Below the pieces are notes generated by a model. That model saw nothing but the letters and a program-made list of their open reading frames with translations, had not been told where the DNA came from and made no database searches. DNA of 64,000 nucleotides from Roseburia lenta (GTDB lineage Bacteria > Bacillota > Clostridia > Lachnospirales > Lachnospiraceae), in assembly GCF_014287435.1 (NCBI RefSeq), contig NZ_JACOPG010000005.1, positions 62,001 to 126,000 on the forward strand. The letters are read 5' to 3'. Position numbers and translations under genes: made by a program. Below are positions 8,507 to 17,604 of this stretch, in pieces (the first letter of the stretch is position 1; every line of letters starts with the position of its first letter).

Positions 8507-8580
8507 TCTAGCACATTTGGTCTGAATTTGCTATACTAAAGGTTATGAAAAAATCAGTGGAAAGCGGAAAGGAAATAGAT

Positions 8581-10053
8581 ATGAAGTGTGTTAGAAATTT
8601 ACTGGAAAAACTGGATTATGAACTGCTACAGGGAAATCTGGATCAGGAGATTTCAAGCCTTGTTTATGATTCCAGAAAAGTAGAAAAGGATGCCATGTTT
8701 GTCTGCGTAAAAGGAGCCGCAGTGGATGGGCATGCGTTTGCGAAAGAAGTGGTGGAAAAAGGAGCCAGTGTTCTTGTGGTCTCAGAAGATGTAGAGGTCG
8801 GAGCGGACGTGACGGTCATCAAAGTGGCAGATACCAGAGAGGCACTTGCTTATCTGGCAGCAGCATATTTTGACCACCCGGCAGACACCTTAAAGGTCAT
8901 CGGTATCACAGGAACCAAGGGAAAGACGACGACCACCTACATGGTCAAGTCCATCATGGAAAATGCAGGTTTTAAAGTTGGCCTGATCGGTACCATCGAA
9001 GCCATCATCGGGGATGAAAAGATCCCTGCCAATAATACGACACCGGAATCCTATGTGGTGCAGGAGTATTTCCGCAAGATGCTGGATGCCGGCTGTGATT
9101 ATGCGGTCATGGAAGTATCTTCCCAGGGACTTATGATGCATCGCGTGGATGGCTTTACCTTTGATGTCGGCATCTTTACCAATATCGAACCGGATCATAT
9201 CGGACCAAATGAGCATGCATCTTTTGAGGAATATCTGCAGTGCAAGTCCCTGCTTTTCCAGAAGTGCCGTTTGGGTATTGTCAATGCGGATGATGCCCAT
9301 GTGGAGGCTATTTTAAAGAACCACACCTGTCAGGTGCAGACCTACGGATTTTCAGAAAATGCAGACATTCGTGCAACCGATATGAAATTGGTGCGAAAGG
9401 GCGGTCACCTAGGCGTTGCTTATCATGTGAGCGGTCTTTTGGAGGGGGATATCGAGACCAGTGTACCGGGACGCTTTAGTGTTTATAACTCGCTGACGGC
9501 AGTGGCTATCTGCAATCATTACGGGGTGGATATGGAAGTCATGAAAAAGGCACTTTTGAATGCTTCTGTCAAAGGACGTATCGAACTGGTGCATGTATCT
9601 GATGACTTTACGCTGATGATCGACTACGCCCACAATGCCATGAGTCTGGAAAGCCTGCTTACGACCTTAAAAGAATACGAACCGGGCAGACTGGTATGTC
9701 TCTTTGGCTGCGGCGGCAACCGTTCCAAATTGCGTCGGTACGAGATGGGCGAGGTGTCCGGCAAGTTGGCAGATCTTACGATCATCACATCCGATAATCC
9801 GCGTTTTGAAGAACCGCAGGCGATCATTGATGACATTAAGACCGGTATCGGCAAAACCGATGGCAAGTATATCGAGATCATTGACCGGAAAGAAGCCATC
9901 CGCTATGCGATCTCACACGGACAGCCGGGGGATATCATTGTCTTAGCTGGCAAGGGACACGAAGATTATCAGGAGATCAAGGGCAAAAAGTACCCGATGG
10001 ATGAACGTGTTCTGATCGCGGAAGTATTGGAAGAATTAGGCTGGACAAAATAA
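8581..10053 (+). CDS. murE: UDP-MurNAc-L-Ala-D-Glu:meso-diaminopimelate ligase
   Basis: A Mur ligase of 490 residues that adds the third peptide residue to the peptidoglycan precursor in the cytoplasm. The ATP loop reads GTKGKTTT, followed by NNTTPES, the central domain histidines and FTNIEPDHIG. DNPR in the C-terminal domain is the signature of meso-diaminopimelate selection rather than lysine, so the wall is predicted to be mDAP type. The frame is open from 8545, but AAAGGAAA upstream of the ATG at 8581 and the family-like start MKCVRNLLEKLDYE favour 8581. The 8545 start cannot be excluded. It heads the housekeeping run and is 21 bp from priA. A TATACT at 8532 may be its -10. Confidence 0.93.
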   Translation: MKCVRNLLEKLDYELLQGNLDQEISSLVYDSRKVEKDAMFVCVKGAAVDGHAFAKEVVEKGASVLVVSEDVEVGADVTVIKVADTREALAYLAAAYFDHPADTLKVIGITGTKGKTTTTYMVKSIMENAGFKVGLIGTIEAIIGDEKIPANNTTPESYVVQEYFRKMLDAGCDYAVMEVSSQGLMMHRVDGFTFDVGIFTNIEPDHIGPNEHASFEEYLQCKSLLFQKCRLGIVNADDAHVEAILKNHTCQVQTYGFSENADIRATDMKLVRKGGHLGVAYHVSGLLEGDIETSVPGRFSVYNSLTAVAICNHYGVDMEVMKKALLNASVKGRIELVHVSDDFTLMIDYAHNAMSLESLLTTLKEYEPGRLVCLFGCGGNRSKLRRYEMGEVSGKLADLTIITSDNPRFEEPQAIIDDIKTGIGKTDGKYIEIIDRKEAIRYAISHGQPGDIIVLAGKGHEDYQEIKGKKYPMDERVLIAEVLEELGWTK

Positions 10054-10074
10054 TTTTTACAGAAGGAAAGACAG

Positions 10075-12306
10075 ATGTTGTATGGTGACGTGATAATCGA
10101 CATATCACTGGAAAAACTGGATAAGACCTTTCAATATGAGATTCCGGAACATTTGCGGGAAACCGTACAGATTGGAAGTCGTGTCGTGATCCCCTTTGGC
10201 AATGGCAAAAGGCGCATTACGGGATATGTGGTCGATATGTCCACGGAGCCAAAGATTGATGCCGGGCGGATCAAACCCATTCTTGGTGTGTCAAAGGACA
10301 GCATTGCCGTGGAATCGCAGTTGATTGCGCTGGCTGCTTGGATCCGCCGCAATTATGGATGCACCATGAACCAGGCATTAAAGACGGTCATCCCCATCAA
10401 GAAAAAAGAGGCAGGCAAGGAAAAAAAGACGGTCACCTTTCTTCTGACGCAGGAGCAGGCACGGGACGAACTCTCTACCTTGCTTGCCAGAAAAAGGCAT
10501 AGTCAGGCAAAGGAGAAACTTTTGCGGACTTTGATGGAAAGGTCTACCCTGCCATGGGAGGACATCACAGGCAAAATGCAGATCCCGGCGACTGTCATCC
10601 GTGATTTTGAAAAAAATGGCTGGGTGCGGATCGACGCCGAGCGTGCCTATCGAAATCCTGTGCCCATGACTTTGGAAAAGGAAAGACCGATCGTCCTCAG
10701 TCCGGCGCAAAGTGTAGCTGTTTCGCGTATCACGCAGGATATGGAAGCAGGCAGGCTGGGAACTTATCTTTTGTATGGGGTAACCGGCAGCGGAAAAACG
10801 CAGGTCTATATGGAACTCATTGCAAAGACTCTGGCGGACGGAAAAAGTGCCATTGTCCTGATCCCGGAGATTGCACTGACCTATCAGACCCTGATGCGTT
10901 TTTATCAGCGCTTTGGCAATCAGGTGTCGATCATGAATTCCCGCATGTCGCCGGGAGAGCGTTTTGACCAGTACGAGCGGGCAAAAAAAGGAGATATCCG
11001 CATTATGATAGGCCCGCGGAGTGCTTTGTTCACACCTTTTTCCGATTTAGGGATTATCATTATAGATGAGGAACACGAACCTTCCTATAAGAGTGAGACC
11101 GTTCCAAGGTATCATGCAAGGGAGACGGCGATCGCCAGGGCAAAGATGCAGGGGGCGAGCGTGGTCTTGGGATCCGCGACACCATCGGTGGAGTCTTTCG
11201 CCAAGGCAAAAAGTGGGGAATATACCCTTTTGACCTTGCCGGATCGTATATCGGGACGGACGCTGCCGACTTGTGAGATCGTTGACCTGCGTGCGGAACT
11301 GCGGCAGGGCAACCGTTCGATCCTATCGCGCAGATTACAGGAACTGATGGCAGACCGTCTGCAGAAAAAAGAGCAGATCATGCTTTTTGTCAACAGGAGA
11401 GGGCTGGCAGGCTTCGTTTCTTGCAGAGCCTGTGGGCATGTGATAAAATGTCCCCATTGTGACGTTTCACTGAGTCTGCACCGCGGGGATGTCCTGCGCT
11501 GTCACTATTGTGGCTATGAGACGAGAAAACCGGTGGTCTGTCCGTCCTGTGGCTCCAAATATATCGGCGGCTTTAAGGCGGGCACGCAAAAGTTTGAGGA
11601 GGTCGTCAGACAGACCTTTCCGATGGCGCGCGTTCTGCGTATGGATACGGATACGACACGCGGAAAGAACGGACATCAGGAGATCCTGGATGCCTTTCGC
11701 AGAGGGCAGGCGGATATTTTGATCGGGACGCAGATGATCGTCAAGGGACATGATTTTCCAAACGTGACTCTGGTCGGTGTGCTGGCAGCAGACCTATCGC
11801 TCAATTCCAGCGATTTTCACAGTGGAGAGCGTACCTTTCAACTTTTGACACAGGCAGCAGGCAGAGCGGGCAGGGGCGACATTCCGGGCAATGTCGTGAT
11901 GCAGACCTACCAGCCGACCCATTACAGCATCCTTGCTGCAAAAGATCAGGATTACGAGGCATTTTATGAGGAGGAGATCGCCTACCGCGAGTTGATGGAC
12001 TATCCACCGGCGGCGCATATGCTTTTGATCCTCATCACTTCCGAAAAGGAAGAAGAGGCTGACCGATGTGCCAAGGCACTGGCAGACCTGATCGAAGACA
12101 AGGCACCGCAGATCCGGTGCTTGGGTCCATCCGATGCCGTCGTGGCAAAGGTCAGGGATATATACAAAAAAGTGATCTACTGCAAGCACAAGGACTATGA
12201 GCAGTTGATCGAGATAAAAGATCGCGTTGCGCAGACCATACAGGCGGATGCGGGATTTGCAAAAGTAATGGTCTGGTTCGATTTTGATCCAATGAATCAG
12301 GCGTAA
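10075..12306 (+). CDS. priA: Primosomal protein N' (replication restart helicase)
   Basis: A 743-residue PriA. It has an N-terminal DNA-binding domain, Walker A GVTGSGKT near residue 237, DEEHEPSYKSE (DEEH box) and GSATPS. Eight cysteines form two zinc sites between about residues 445 and 500 (CRAC, CPHC, CHYC, CPSC). The C-terminal helicase motifs GTQMIVKGHDFPNV and QAAGRAGR are also present. It reloads the replisome at stalled forks. Every motif is intact and the length is normal. It precedes def and fmt, an order conserved across Firmicutes. Confidence 0.96.
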   Translation: MLYGDVIIDISLEKLDKTFQYEIPEHLRETVQIGSRVVIPFGNGKRRITGYVVDMSTEPKIDAGRIKPILGVSKDSIAVESQLIALAAWIRRNYGCTMNQALKTVIPIKKKEAGKEKKTVTFLLTQEQARDELSTLLARKRHSQAKEKLLRTLMERSTLPWEDITGKMQIPATVIRDFEKNGWVRIDAERAYRNPVPMTLEKERPIVLSPAQSVAVSRITQDMEAGRLGTYLLYGVTGSGKTQVYMELIAKTLADGKSAIVLIPEIALTYQTLMRFYQRFGNQVSIMNSRMSPGERFDQYERAKKGDIRIMIGPRSALFTPFSDLGIIIIDEEHEPSYKSETVPRYHARETAIARAKMQGASVVLGSATPSVESFAKAKSGEYTLLTLPDRISGRTLPTCEIVDLRAELRQGNRSILSRRLQELMADRLQKKEQIMLFVNRRGLAGFVSCRACGHVIKCPHCDVSLSLHRGDVLRCHYCGYETRKPVVCPSCGSKYIGGFKAGTQKFEEVVRQTFPMARVLRMDTDTTRGKNGHQEILDAFRRGQADILIGTQMIVKGHDFPNVTLVGVLAADLSLNSSDFHSGERTFQLLTQAAGRAGRGDIPGNVVMQTYQPTHYSILAAKDQDYEAFYEEEIAYRELMDYPPAAHMLLILITSEKEEEADRCAKALADLIEDKAPQIRCLGPSDAVVAKVRDIYKKVIYCKHKDYEQLIEIKDRVAQTIQADAGFAKVMVWFDFDPMNQA

Positions 12307-12330
12307 TTTTATAGAAAGAGGGATAATTTT

Positions 12331-12807
12331 ATGGCAATCAGACAGATTAGAGTACAGGGAGACGACGTTTTGACAAAGGTATGCCGTCCGGTAAAGGAGA
12401 TCACACCAAGGATCGCAACCTTGATCGAGGATATGGTCGATACCATGTATGAATACGATGGTGTAGGTCTTGCAGCACCGCAGGTGGGCGTTCTGCGCAG
12501 GATCGCAGTGATCGATGTAGGGGACGGTCCGATCGTTTTAGTCAACCCGGAAGTGCTTGAGACATCCGGTTCGCAGACAGGAGAGGAAGGCTGTTTATCT
12601 CTTCCGGGCAAATCCGGTCAGGTTACCCGTCCGAATTATGCCAAGGTGCATGCTTTCAATGAAAATATGGAAGAATATGAGGTGGAGGGCGAAGAACTTT
12701 TAGCCAGAGCCCTTTTACATGAGATCGACCATCTGGACGGACATATGTATACCGAAAAGGTAGAAGGCAATCTGCATGATGTAAATTATGAAGAAGAGGA
12801 AGCATAG
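12331..12807 (+). CDS. def: Peptide deformylase
   Basis: A 158-residue deformylase with the three metal-site motifs GVGLAAPQVG, EGCLSLPG (Cys ligand) and HEIDHLDG (two His ligands and the catalytic Glu). It removes the formyl group from nascent N-terminal methionine at the ribosome. It lies 24 bp after priA and 12 bp before fmt, which makes the formyl group it removes, so the pair is functionally coupled. GAAAGAGGG upstream serves as ribosome site. Confidence 0.96.
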   Translation: MAIRQIRVQGDDVLTKVCRPVKEITPRIATLIEDMVDTMYEYDGVGLAAPQVGVLRRIAVIDVGDGPIVLVNPEVLETSGSQTGEEGCLSLPGKSGQVTRPNYAKVHAFNENMEEYEVEGEELLARALLHEIDHLDGHMYTEKVEGNLHDVNYEEEEA

Positions 12808-12819
12808 AGGAGAAGGGGA

Positions 12820-13776
12820 ATGAAAGTTGTTTTTATGGGAACACCGGATTTCGCGGTAGCAACGGTGGATGCCATTGCAAAGGCAGGACACGAGATCGTC
12901 ATGGTGGTGACGCAGCCGGATAAGCCAAAGGGCAGAGGCAAGGAGATGCAGTTTCCGGCAGTCAAGACCTGGGCAGTGGAACATGATATTCCGGTCTACC
13001 AGCCAAAGCGCATCCGCGAGCCGGAGGCAGTGGAAGTCCTGAAAAAACAGGATGCGGATATTTTTATCGTAGCAGCCTTTGGGCAGATCCTTCCAAAGGA
13101 AGTCTTGGAGATCCCCCCACTTGGCTGTGTCAACGTGCATGCTTCGCTTTTACCAAAATATCGTGGCGCAGCCCCGATCCAATGGGCGGTCATGAATGGC
13201 GATGAAGTCAGCGGTGTGACGACCATGCAGATGGGGGTCGGCTTGGATGATGGCGACATGCTTCTAAAAGAGGAAGTCAGACTTGCAGCCGATGAGACTG
13301 GTGGAAGCCTCTTTGATAAATTGGCGATCGTCGGTGGAGAACTTTGTGTTAAGACCATGGAAGGGCTTGCAGCAGGCACGATTACACCGGTTTCGCAGGA
13401 GGAAGCGGAAGCGACTCATGTCGGCATGATCAAAAAGAGCATGGGAAATCTTGATTTTACAAGAAGTGCTGTCGAACTGGAGCGCCTGGTCAGAGGCCTG
13501 AACCCTTGGCCGAGCGCTTATACCCATCTGGGAAATAAGACACTGAAGATCTGGAAGGCACGCGTGGAGAAAAATATCGTCCCGGATGCCGTGCCGGGAC
13601 AGGTGGTAGCGGCAGATGCTGATGGCATCGCGGTAGTCACCGGGGACGGACTCTTAGTGATGGAAGAGATCCAGTTGGAGGGCAAAAAACGTATGCCTGT
13701 CGCAGATTTCCTGCGAGGCCGCGATATTCCGGCGGGCACGATTCTAGGGGAGCAGGAAAGTATGACGCAGGCATAA
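12820..13776 (+). CDS. fmt: Methionyl-tRNA formyltransferase
   Basis: A 318-residue enzyme that formylates initiator Met-tRNA with 10-formyl-tetrahydrofolate. It starts MKVVFMGTPDFAV and has the folate/catalytic region NVHASLLPKYRGAAPIQWA with the conserved Asn and His, then MGVGLDDGDML. The C-terminal tRNA-binding domain is present. Length is normal. It follows def by 12 bp with AGGAGAAGGGG before the ATG. It belongs to the priA-def-fmt-rsmB block. Confidence 0.96.
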   Translation: MKVVFMGTPDFAVATVDAIAKAGHEIVMVVTQPDKPKGRGKEMQFPAVKTWAVEHDIPVYQPKRIREPEAVEVLKKQDADIFIVAAFGQILPKEVLEIPPLGCVNVHASLLPKYRGAAPIQWAVMNGDEVSGVTTMQMGVGLDDGDMLLKEEVRLAADETGGSLFDKLAIVGGELCVKTMEGLAAGTITPVSQEEAEATHVGMIKKSMGNLDFTRSAVELERLVRGLNPWPSAYTHLGNKTLKIWKARVEKNIVPDAVPGQVVAADADGIAVVTGDGLLVMEEIQLEGKKRMPVADFLRGRDIPAGTILGEQESMTQA

Positions 13777-13814
13777 TTGCTGATACACAATATATTTATT
13801 TAAGGAGCAAAATT

Positions 13815-14528
13815 ATGTACGGATATTATGGATTTTACTGGGACCCGACCTATTACCTGGTCGTCATCGGCGCCATCATCTGCCTGATCGCATCAGCGCG
13901 GGTCAAAGGAACCTTCAACAGATACAACCGCGTGCGCAGTGCCTCCGGTATGACGGGCGCACAGGCGGCAGAGCACATGCTTCGCAGATCCGGTATTTAT
14001 GATGTGACGGTGCAGCATGTATCCGGCAATCTGACGGATCATTACGATCCGCGCAACAAGACCTTGAACTTATCCGATCCGGTCTATAATTCTACCAGTG
14101 TGGCAGCCATCGGCGTGGCGGCGCATGAGTGCGGGCATGCCATCCAGCACCAGCGCAACTACTTTCCATTGACTTTGCGCAGTGCCATTGTCCCGGTAGC
14201 AAATTTAGGATCCACCCTGTCCTGGCCACTTATCATCATCGGACTGCTCTTTAACAGCCGTATGGGGCAGACCCTGATCATGGCAGGCGTGATCGCATTT
14301 TCTCTGGCAGTTTTGTTCCAGTTGGTGACACTTCCGGTCGAATTTAATGCGTCTGCGAGAGCACTTCGCTTTTTAAATGATACAGGCATGTTATCCCATG
14401 AGGAACTCAAAGGAACGAAAAAGGTCTTAAAAGCAGCAGCACTGACCTACGTTGCAAGTGCAGCAGCAGCAATCCTGCAACTCTTACGGCTCTTGCTCCT
14501 GTTTGGAGGAAATAGACGCGATGACTGA
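13815..14528 (+). CDS. YugP-type neutral zinc metallopeptidase (membrane)
   Basis: A 237-residue membrane protein of the Zn_peptidase_2 family. The N-terminus has one membrane segment after a Tyr-rich start (MYGYYGFYWDP). The zinc motif HECGHAIQH is near residue 105, and further hydrophobic segments lie at about 130-150, 155-180 and 205-230. The family is common in Firmicutes at this place in the genome; its substrates are not established. Its stop overlaps the rsmB start by 8 bp, so it is translationally coupled inside the housekeeping operon. The GC-rich, Ala-rich end is encoded by the same bases as the upstream part of the long rsmB frame, which misleads start calling there. Confidence 0.9.
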   Translation: MYGYYGFYWDPTYYLVVIGAIICLIASARVKGTFNRYNRVRSASGMTGAQAAEHMLRRSGIYDVTVQHVSGNLTDHYDPRNKTLNLSDPVYNSTSVAAIGVAAHECGHAIQHQRNYFPLTLRSAIVPVANLGSTLSWPLIIIGLLFNSRMGQTLIMAGVIAFSLAVLFQLVTLPVEFNASARALRFLNDTGMLSHEELKGTKKVLKAAALTYVASAAAAILQLLRLLLLFGGNRRDD

Positions 14529-15801
14529 TCCAAATCAAAGAGAAATCATTGTCGCCATCTTAGAAGAAGTACTGGAAGAAGGAAAATATTCCCATCTGGT
14601 ACTGGGGGCGACCTTGGAAAAATATCAATATCTGTCTAAACAGCAGCGTGCTTTTATCACGCGTGTGACGCAGGGGACCATTGAGCGGCTTTTACAGATC
14701 GATGCCATTCTAGGACAGTTTGTAAAAAAGCCTAAAGTGCCAAAGATGAAACCGCTCATCCGGACAGTCCTTCGCAGCAGTGTCTACCAGATCGTTTTTA
14801 TGGATGGTGTGCCGGATGCGGCGGTCTGCAACGAAGCCGTCCGTATCGTGAAAAATCATGGACTGGGCGGCCTTTCCGGTTTTGTCAATGGTGTGTTGCG
14901 CAATATTTCAAGAAACAAGGATAGCATCACTTACAAGGGTCTTTCAGAAGCCTATTCCATGCCACAATGGATCATTGATGCGTGGGAAGAACAGTTTGGC
15001 GGGGAGACCACAAAGCAGATCCTAGAGGAATTGTTAGAGGAAAAGAAAACCTGTATCCGTGTCAATACCGGCAATATTTCTGTGGAAGAGTTGACAAAAA
15101 ATCTGCGGGCGCAGGGGATCACGGTAGAGCCTTGCGAGGAGATCCCATATGCCCTTTATATCAGTGGCTATGACTATCTGCGCGGTATCCCGGAATTTCT
15201 TGCCGGAGATTTTTATATCCAGGATTTTTCCTCTATGATGGTGGCACACAGTGCCGGTATTCAGCAAGGGGATCATGTGATCGATGTCTGTGCGGCACCC
15301 GGTGGTAAGAGTCTGCATGCGGCAGAACTTTTGGCAGGCACGGGACTTGTGGAAGCAAGGGATCTTTCGGATCACAAGGTTTCCATTTTGGAAGAAAATA
15401 TCAGGCGTATGGGGCTTGCCAATATTCGGGCAGAAAAATGGGATGCGACCATCTTAAACGAAGAATCCATCGGGCAGGCGGATGTCGTGATCTGCGATGC
15501 GCCTTGCTCCGGGCTTGGTGTTGTGGCAAAAAAGCCGGACATCAAGTACCACATGACAAAAGAGACCCAGAAGGAACTGGCGATATTGCAGCGTCAGATC
15601 CTGGATGTGGTCTGCGCTTATGTCAAGGCAGGCGGGACGCTTATGTATTCGACCTGTACGATCTCGTCTCAGGAAAACGAGGATAATGTGACATGGTTTT
15701 TAGAGAAGCACCCGGACTTTTCGTTGGAAACAGAAAAGCAGTTTTTGCCAAAAGCAGGTAAGCAGGACGGTTTCTTTTTGGCAAAGATGAAAAAGAGATA
15801 G
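14521..15801 (+). CDS. rsmB: 16S rRNA (cytosine-967-C5)-methyltransferase
   Basis: A 426-residue RsmB (Sun). It has an N-terminal NusB-like RNA-binding domain (about 1-135) and a SAM methyltransferase domain with CAAPGGKS, the DAPCSGLG motif IV and the STCTI motif VI carrying the catalytic cysteine. The frame is open from 14452, but GGAGG 9 bp before the ATG at 14521 and the domain start MTDPNQREI fix the start at 14521. It overlaps the preceding peptidase gene by 8 bp. It is followed 8 bp later by another rRNA modification gene, rlmN. Confidence 0.94.
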   Translation: MTDPNQREIIVAILEEVLEEGKYSHLVLGATLEKYQYLSKQQRAFITRVTQGTIERLLQIDAILGQFVKKPKVPKMKPLIRTVLRSSVYQIVFMDGVPDAAVCNEAVRIVKNHGLGGLSGFVNGVLRNISRNKDSITYKGLSEAYSMPQWIIDAWEEQFGGETTKQILEELLEEKKTCIRVNTGNISVEELTKNLRAQGITVEPCEEIPYALYISGYDYLRGIPEFLAGDFYIQDFSSMMVAHSAGIQQGDHVIDVCAAPGGKSLHAAELLAGTGLVEARDLSDHKVSILEENIRRMGLANIRAEKWDATILNEESIGQADVVICDAPCSGLGVVAKKPDIKYHMTKETQKELAILQRQILDVVCAYVKAGGTLMYSTCTISSQENEDNVTWFLEKHPDFSLETEKQFLPKAGKQDGFFLAKMKKR

Positions 15802-15809
15802 GAAGAAAG

Positions 15810-16850
15810 ATGGAAGAAAAAAGAGATATCAAGTCTTTATCATATGAGGAAGTCTTGACCTTTGCAGAAGAACTGGGAGAAAAGAAATTCCGCGGCAAAC
15901 AGTTGTATGAATGGATGCATGTACATAATGTGGCATCTTATGATGAGATGACAAATCTGCCAAAGAAATTCCGGGAAGTTTTAAAAGAGCAGACGACCTA
16001 TACGGCATTGGAACAGATCGATTGTCAGATTTCAAGGGAAGACGGTACGCGCAAGTATCTCTTTGCTCTAGCGGACGGCAATATGGTAGAAAGCGTTCTG
16101 ATGCGCTATCACCATGGAAATTCGGTCTGTGTTTCCTCACAGGTGGGCTGTCGCATGGGCTGTCGCTTTTGTGCATCGACTCTGGATGGGCTGGTCAGAA
16201 ACCTGACACCATCGGAGATACTAGATCAGATCTATGCCATTGAGCGGGATACAGGGGAAAAGGTTTCTAATATCGTTGTGATGGGGACCGGAGAACCTAT
16301 GGATAATTACGACAATCTCATACGTTTTATCCATCTGCTGACCGATAAACATGGTAAAAATCTGAGTCAGCGCAATATCACGGTCTCTACCTGTGGCATC
16401 GTGCCAAATATGCGCCGTCTGGCGGAGGAAGGTCTGCAGATCACACTGGCTTTATCTCTGCATGCACCAAACCAGAAAAAGCGTCTGGAACTCATGCCGG
16501 TTGCCAATAAATACGATATCCATGAGGCGGTGGATGCCTGCCGCTACTATTTTGAAAAGACCGGGCGACGCGTGACCTTTGAGTACAGCCTGGTGGGCGG
16601 TGTCAATGACAGCGAGGAAGATGCTGCGGAGTTGTGTGCGCTGACAGAGGGGATCAACTGCCATATCAATCTGATCCCGGTCAACCCGATCAAGGAGCGG
16701 GACTATGTGCAGTCGGGCAAGCGGGCGATCGAGACCTTTAAAAACAAACTTGAAATATACGGGAAAAATGTTACTATTAGAAGGGAAATGGGCAGAGATA
16801 TTGATGGAGCCTGTGGACAATTAAGACATAGACATATTTCCGAGACATAA
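15810..16850 (+). CDS. rlmN: Dual-specificity rRNA/tRNA adenine-C2 methyltransferase
   Basis: A 346-residue radical SAM methylase. The iron-sulfur cluster cysteines are at 114, 118 and 121 (VGCRMGCRFC). GTGEPMDNY follows, and the conserved resolving cysteine lies near the end (GACGQL). It methylates A2503 of 23S rRNA and A37 of some tRNAs, using its own cysteine as methyl carrier. Length and motifs are normal. It lies between rsmB and prpC, the standard Firmicutes arrangement. Confidence 0.96.
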   Translation: MEEKRDIKSLSYEEVLTFAEELGEKKFRGKQLYEWMHVHNVASYDEMTNLPKKFREVLKEQTTYTALEQIDCQISREDGTRKYLFALADGNMVESVLMRYHHGNSVCVSSQVGCRMGCRFCASTLDGLVRNLTPSEILDQIYAIERDTGEKVSNIVVMGTGEPMDNYDNLIRFIHLLTDKHGKNLSQRNITVSTCGIVPNMRRLAEEGLQITLALSLHAPNQKKRLELMPVANKYDIHEAVDACRYYFEKTGRRVTFEYSLVGGVNDSEEDAAELCALTEGINCHINLIPVNPIKERDYVQSGKRAIETFKNKLEIYGKNVTIRREMGRDIDGACGQLRHRHISET

Positions 16851-16864
16851 GAAAGGTAAAATAC

Positions 16865-17602
16865 ATGAACTATTCTGTTTTGACGGATATTGGACGTATG
16901 CGTTCGCAAAATCAGGATGCAGTGTTTGCCACGGAAGAGACCATTGGCTCTTTACCGAATCTCTTTGTGGTCGCCGATGGAATGGGCGGCCACAAGGCAG
17001 GAGAATACGCATCCAGCCAGGCAATCGCACTGGCAAAACGTGAGATCGCGTCCGATACGGGATCTGAACCGGTTCAGATTATCAATCAGGGAATTACAGC
17101 AGCAAACAAGAGCATATACGAGGAAGCGACACAGGATGAGGACAAATATGGCATGGGTACGACCATGGTTGTAGCAACGCTTTTGGAAGATCATCTTTGT
17201 GTGGCAAATGTTGGTGACAGCAGGCTTTATGTATATAGGGACGGACAGTTGAGCCAGATCACGCAGGATCATTCCGTGGTCGGAGAGATGGTGCGCAAGG
17301 GCGAGATGCCAAAGGAAGAAGCCAGAAGCCATCCAAAGCGCAATCTGATCACAAGAGCAGTTGGCGCGGAGGCAGAGGTCCGTGTTGATTTCTTTGATGA
17401 GACCCTGCAGGCTGGAGATCTGGTACTTATGTGTACGGATGGACTGACATCTATGGTCGAGGAGAGCGAGATCGAAGAGGTCTTGGCGGGATCCGGTCAG
17501 GTGGCAGATAAAGTAGCAAAATTGGTCGATCTGGCGAACGATCATGGTGGTAAAGATAACATTACGGTAATAGTAATAGAACCATTTTCTGATGAGGTGT
17601 AA
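16865..17602 (+). CDS. prpC: PP2C-type Ser/Thr phosphatase (PrpC/Stp)
   Basis: A 245-residue PPM-family phosphatase. It has DIGRMRSQNQDA with the metal Asp, DGMGGHKAGEYAS, NVGDSRLY, and the closing GKDNITVIV with the last metal ligands. It opposes the kinase encoded 2 bp downstream and acts in the cytoplasm on PrkC and its targets. All manganese ligands of the family are visible. The spacing implies co-translation with prkC. Confidence 0.96.
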   Translation: MNYSVLTDIGRMRSQNQDAVFATEETIGSLPNLFVVADGMGGHKAGEYASSQAIALAKREIASDTGSEPVQIINQGITAANKSIYEEATQDEDKYGMGTTMVVATLLEDHLCVANVGDSRLYVYRDGQLSQITQDHSVVGEMVRKGEMPKEEARSHPKRNLITRAVGAEAEVRVDFFDETLQAGDLVLMCTDGLTSMVEESEIEEVLAGSGQVADKVAKLVDLANDHGGKDNITVIVIEPFSDEV

Positions 17603-17604
17603 AA

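Noticed and set aside
10378..12189. Several antisense frames over priA
   Set aside because: All are shadows of the priA coding strand without start signals.
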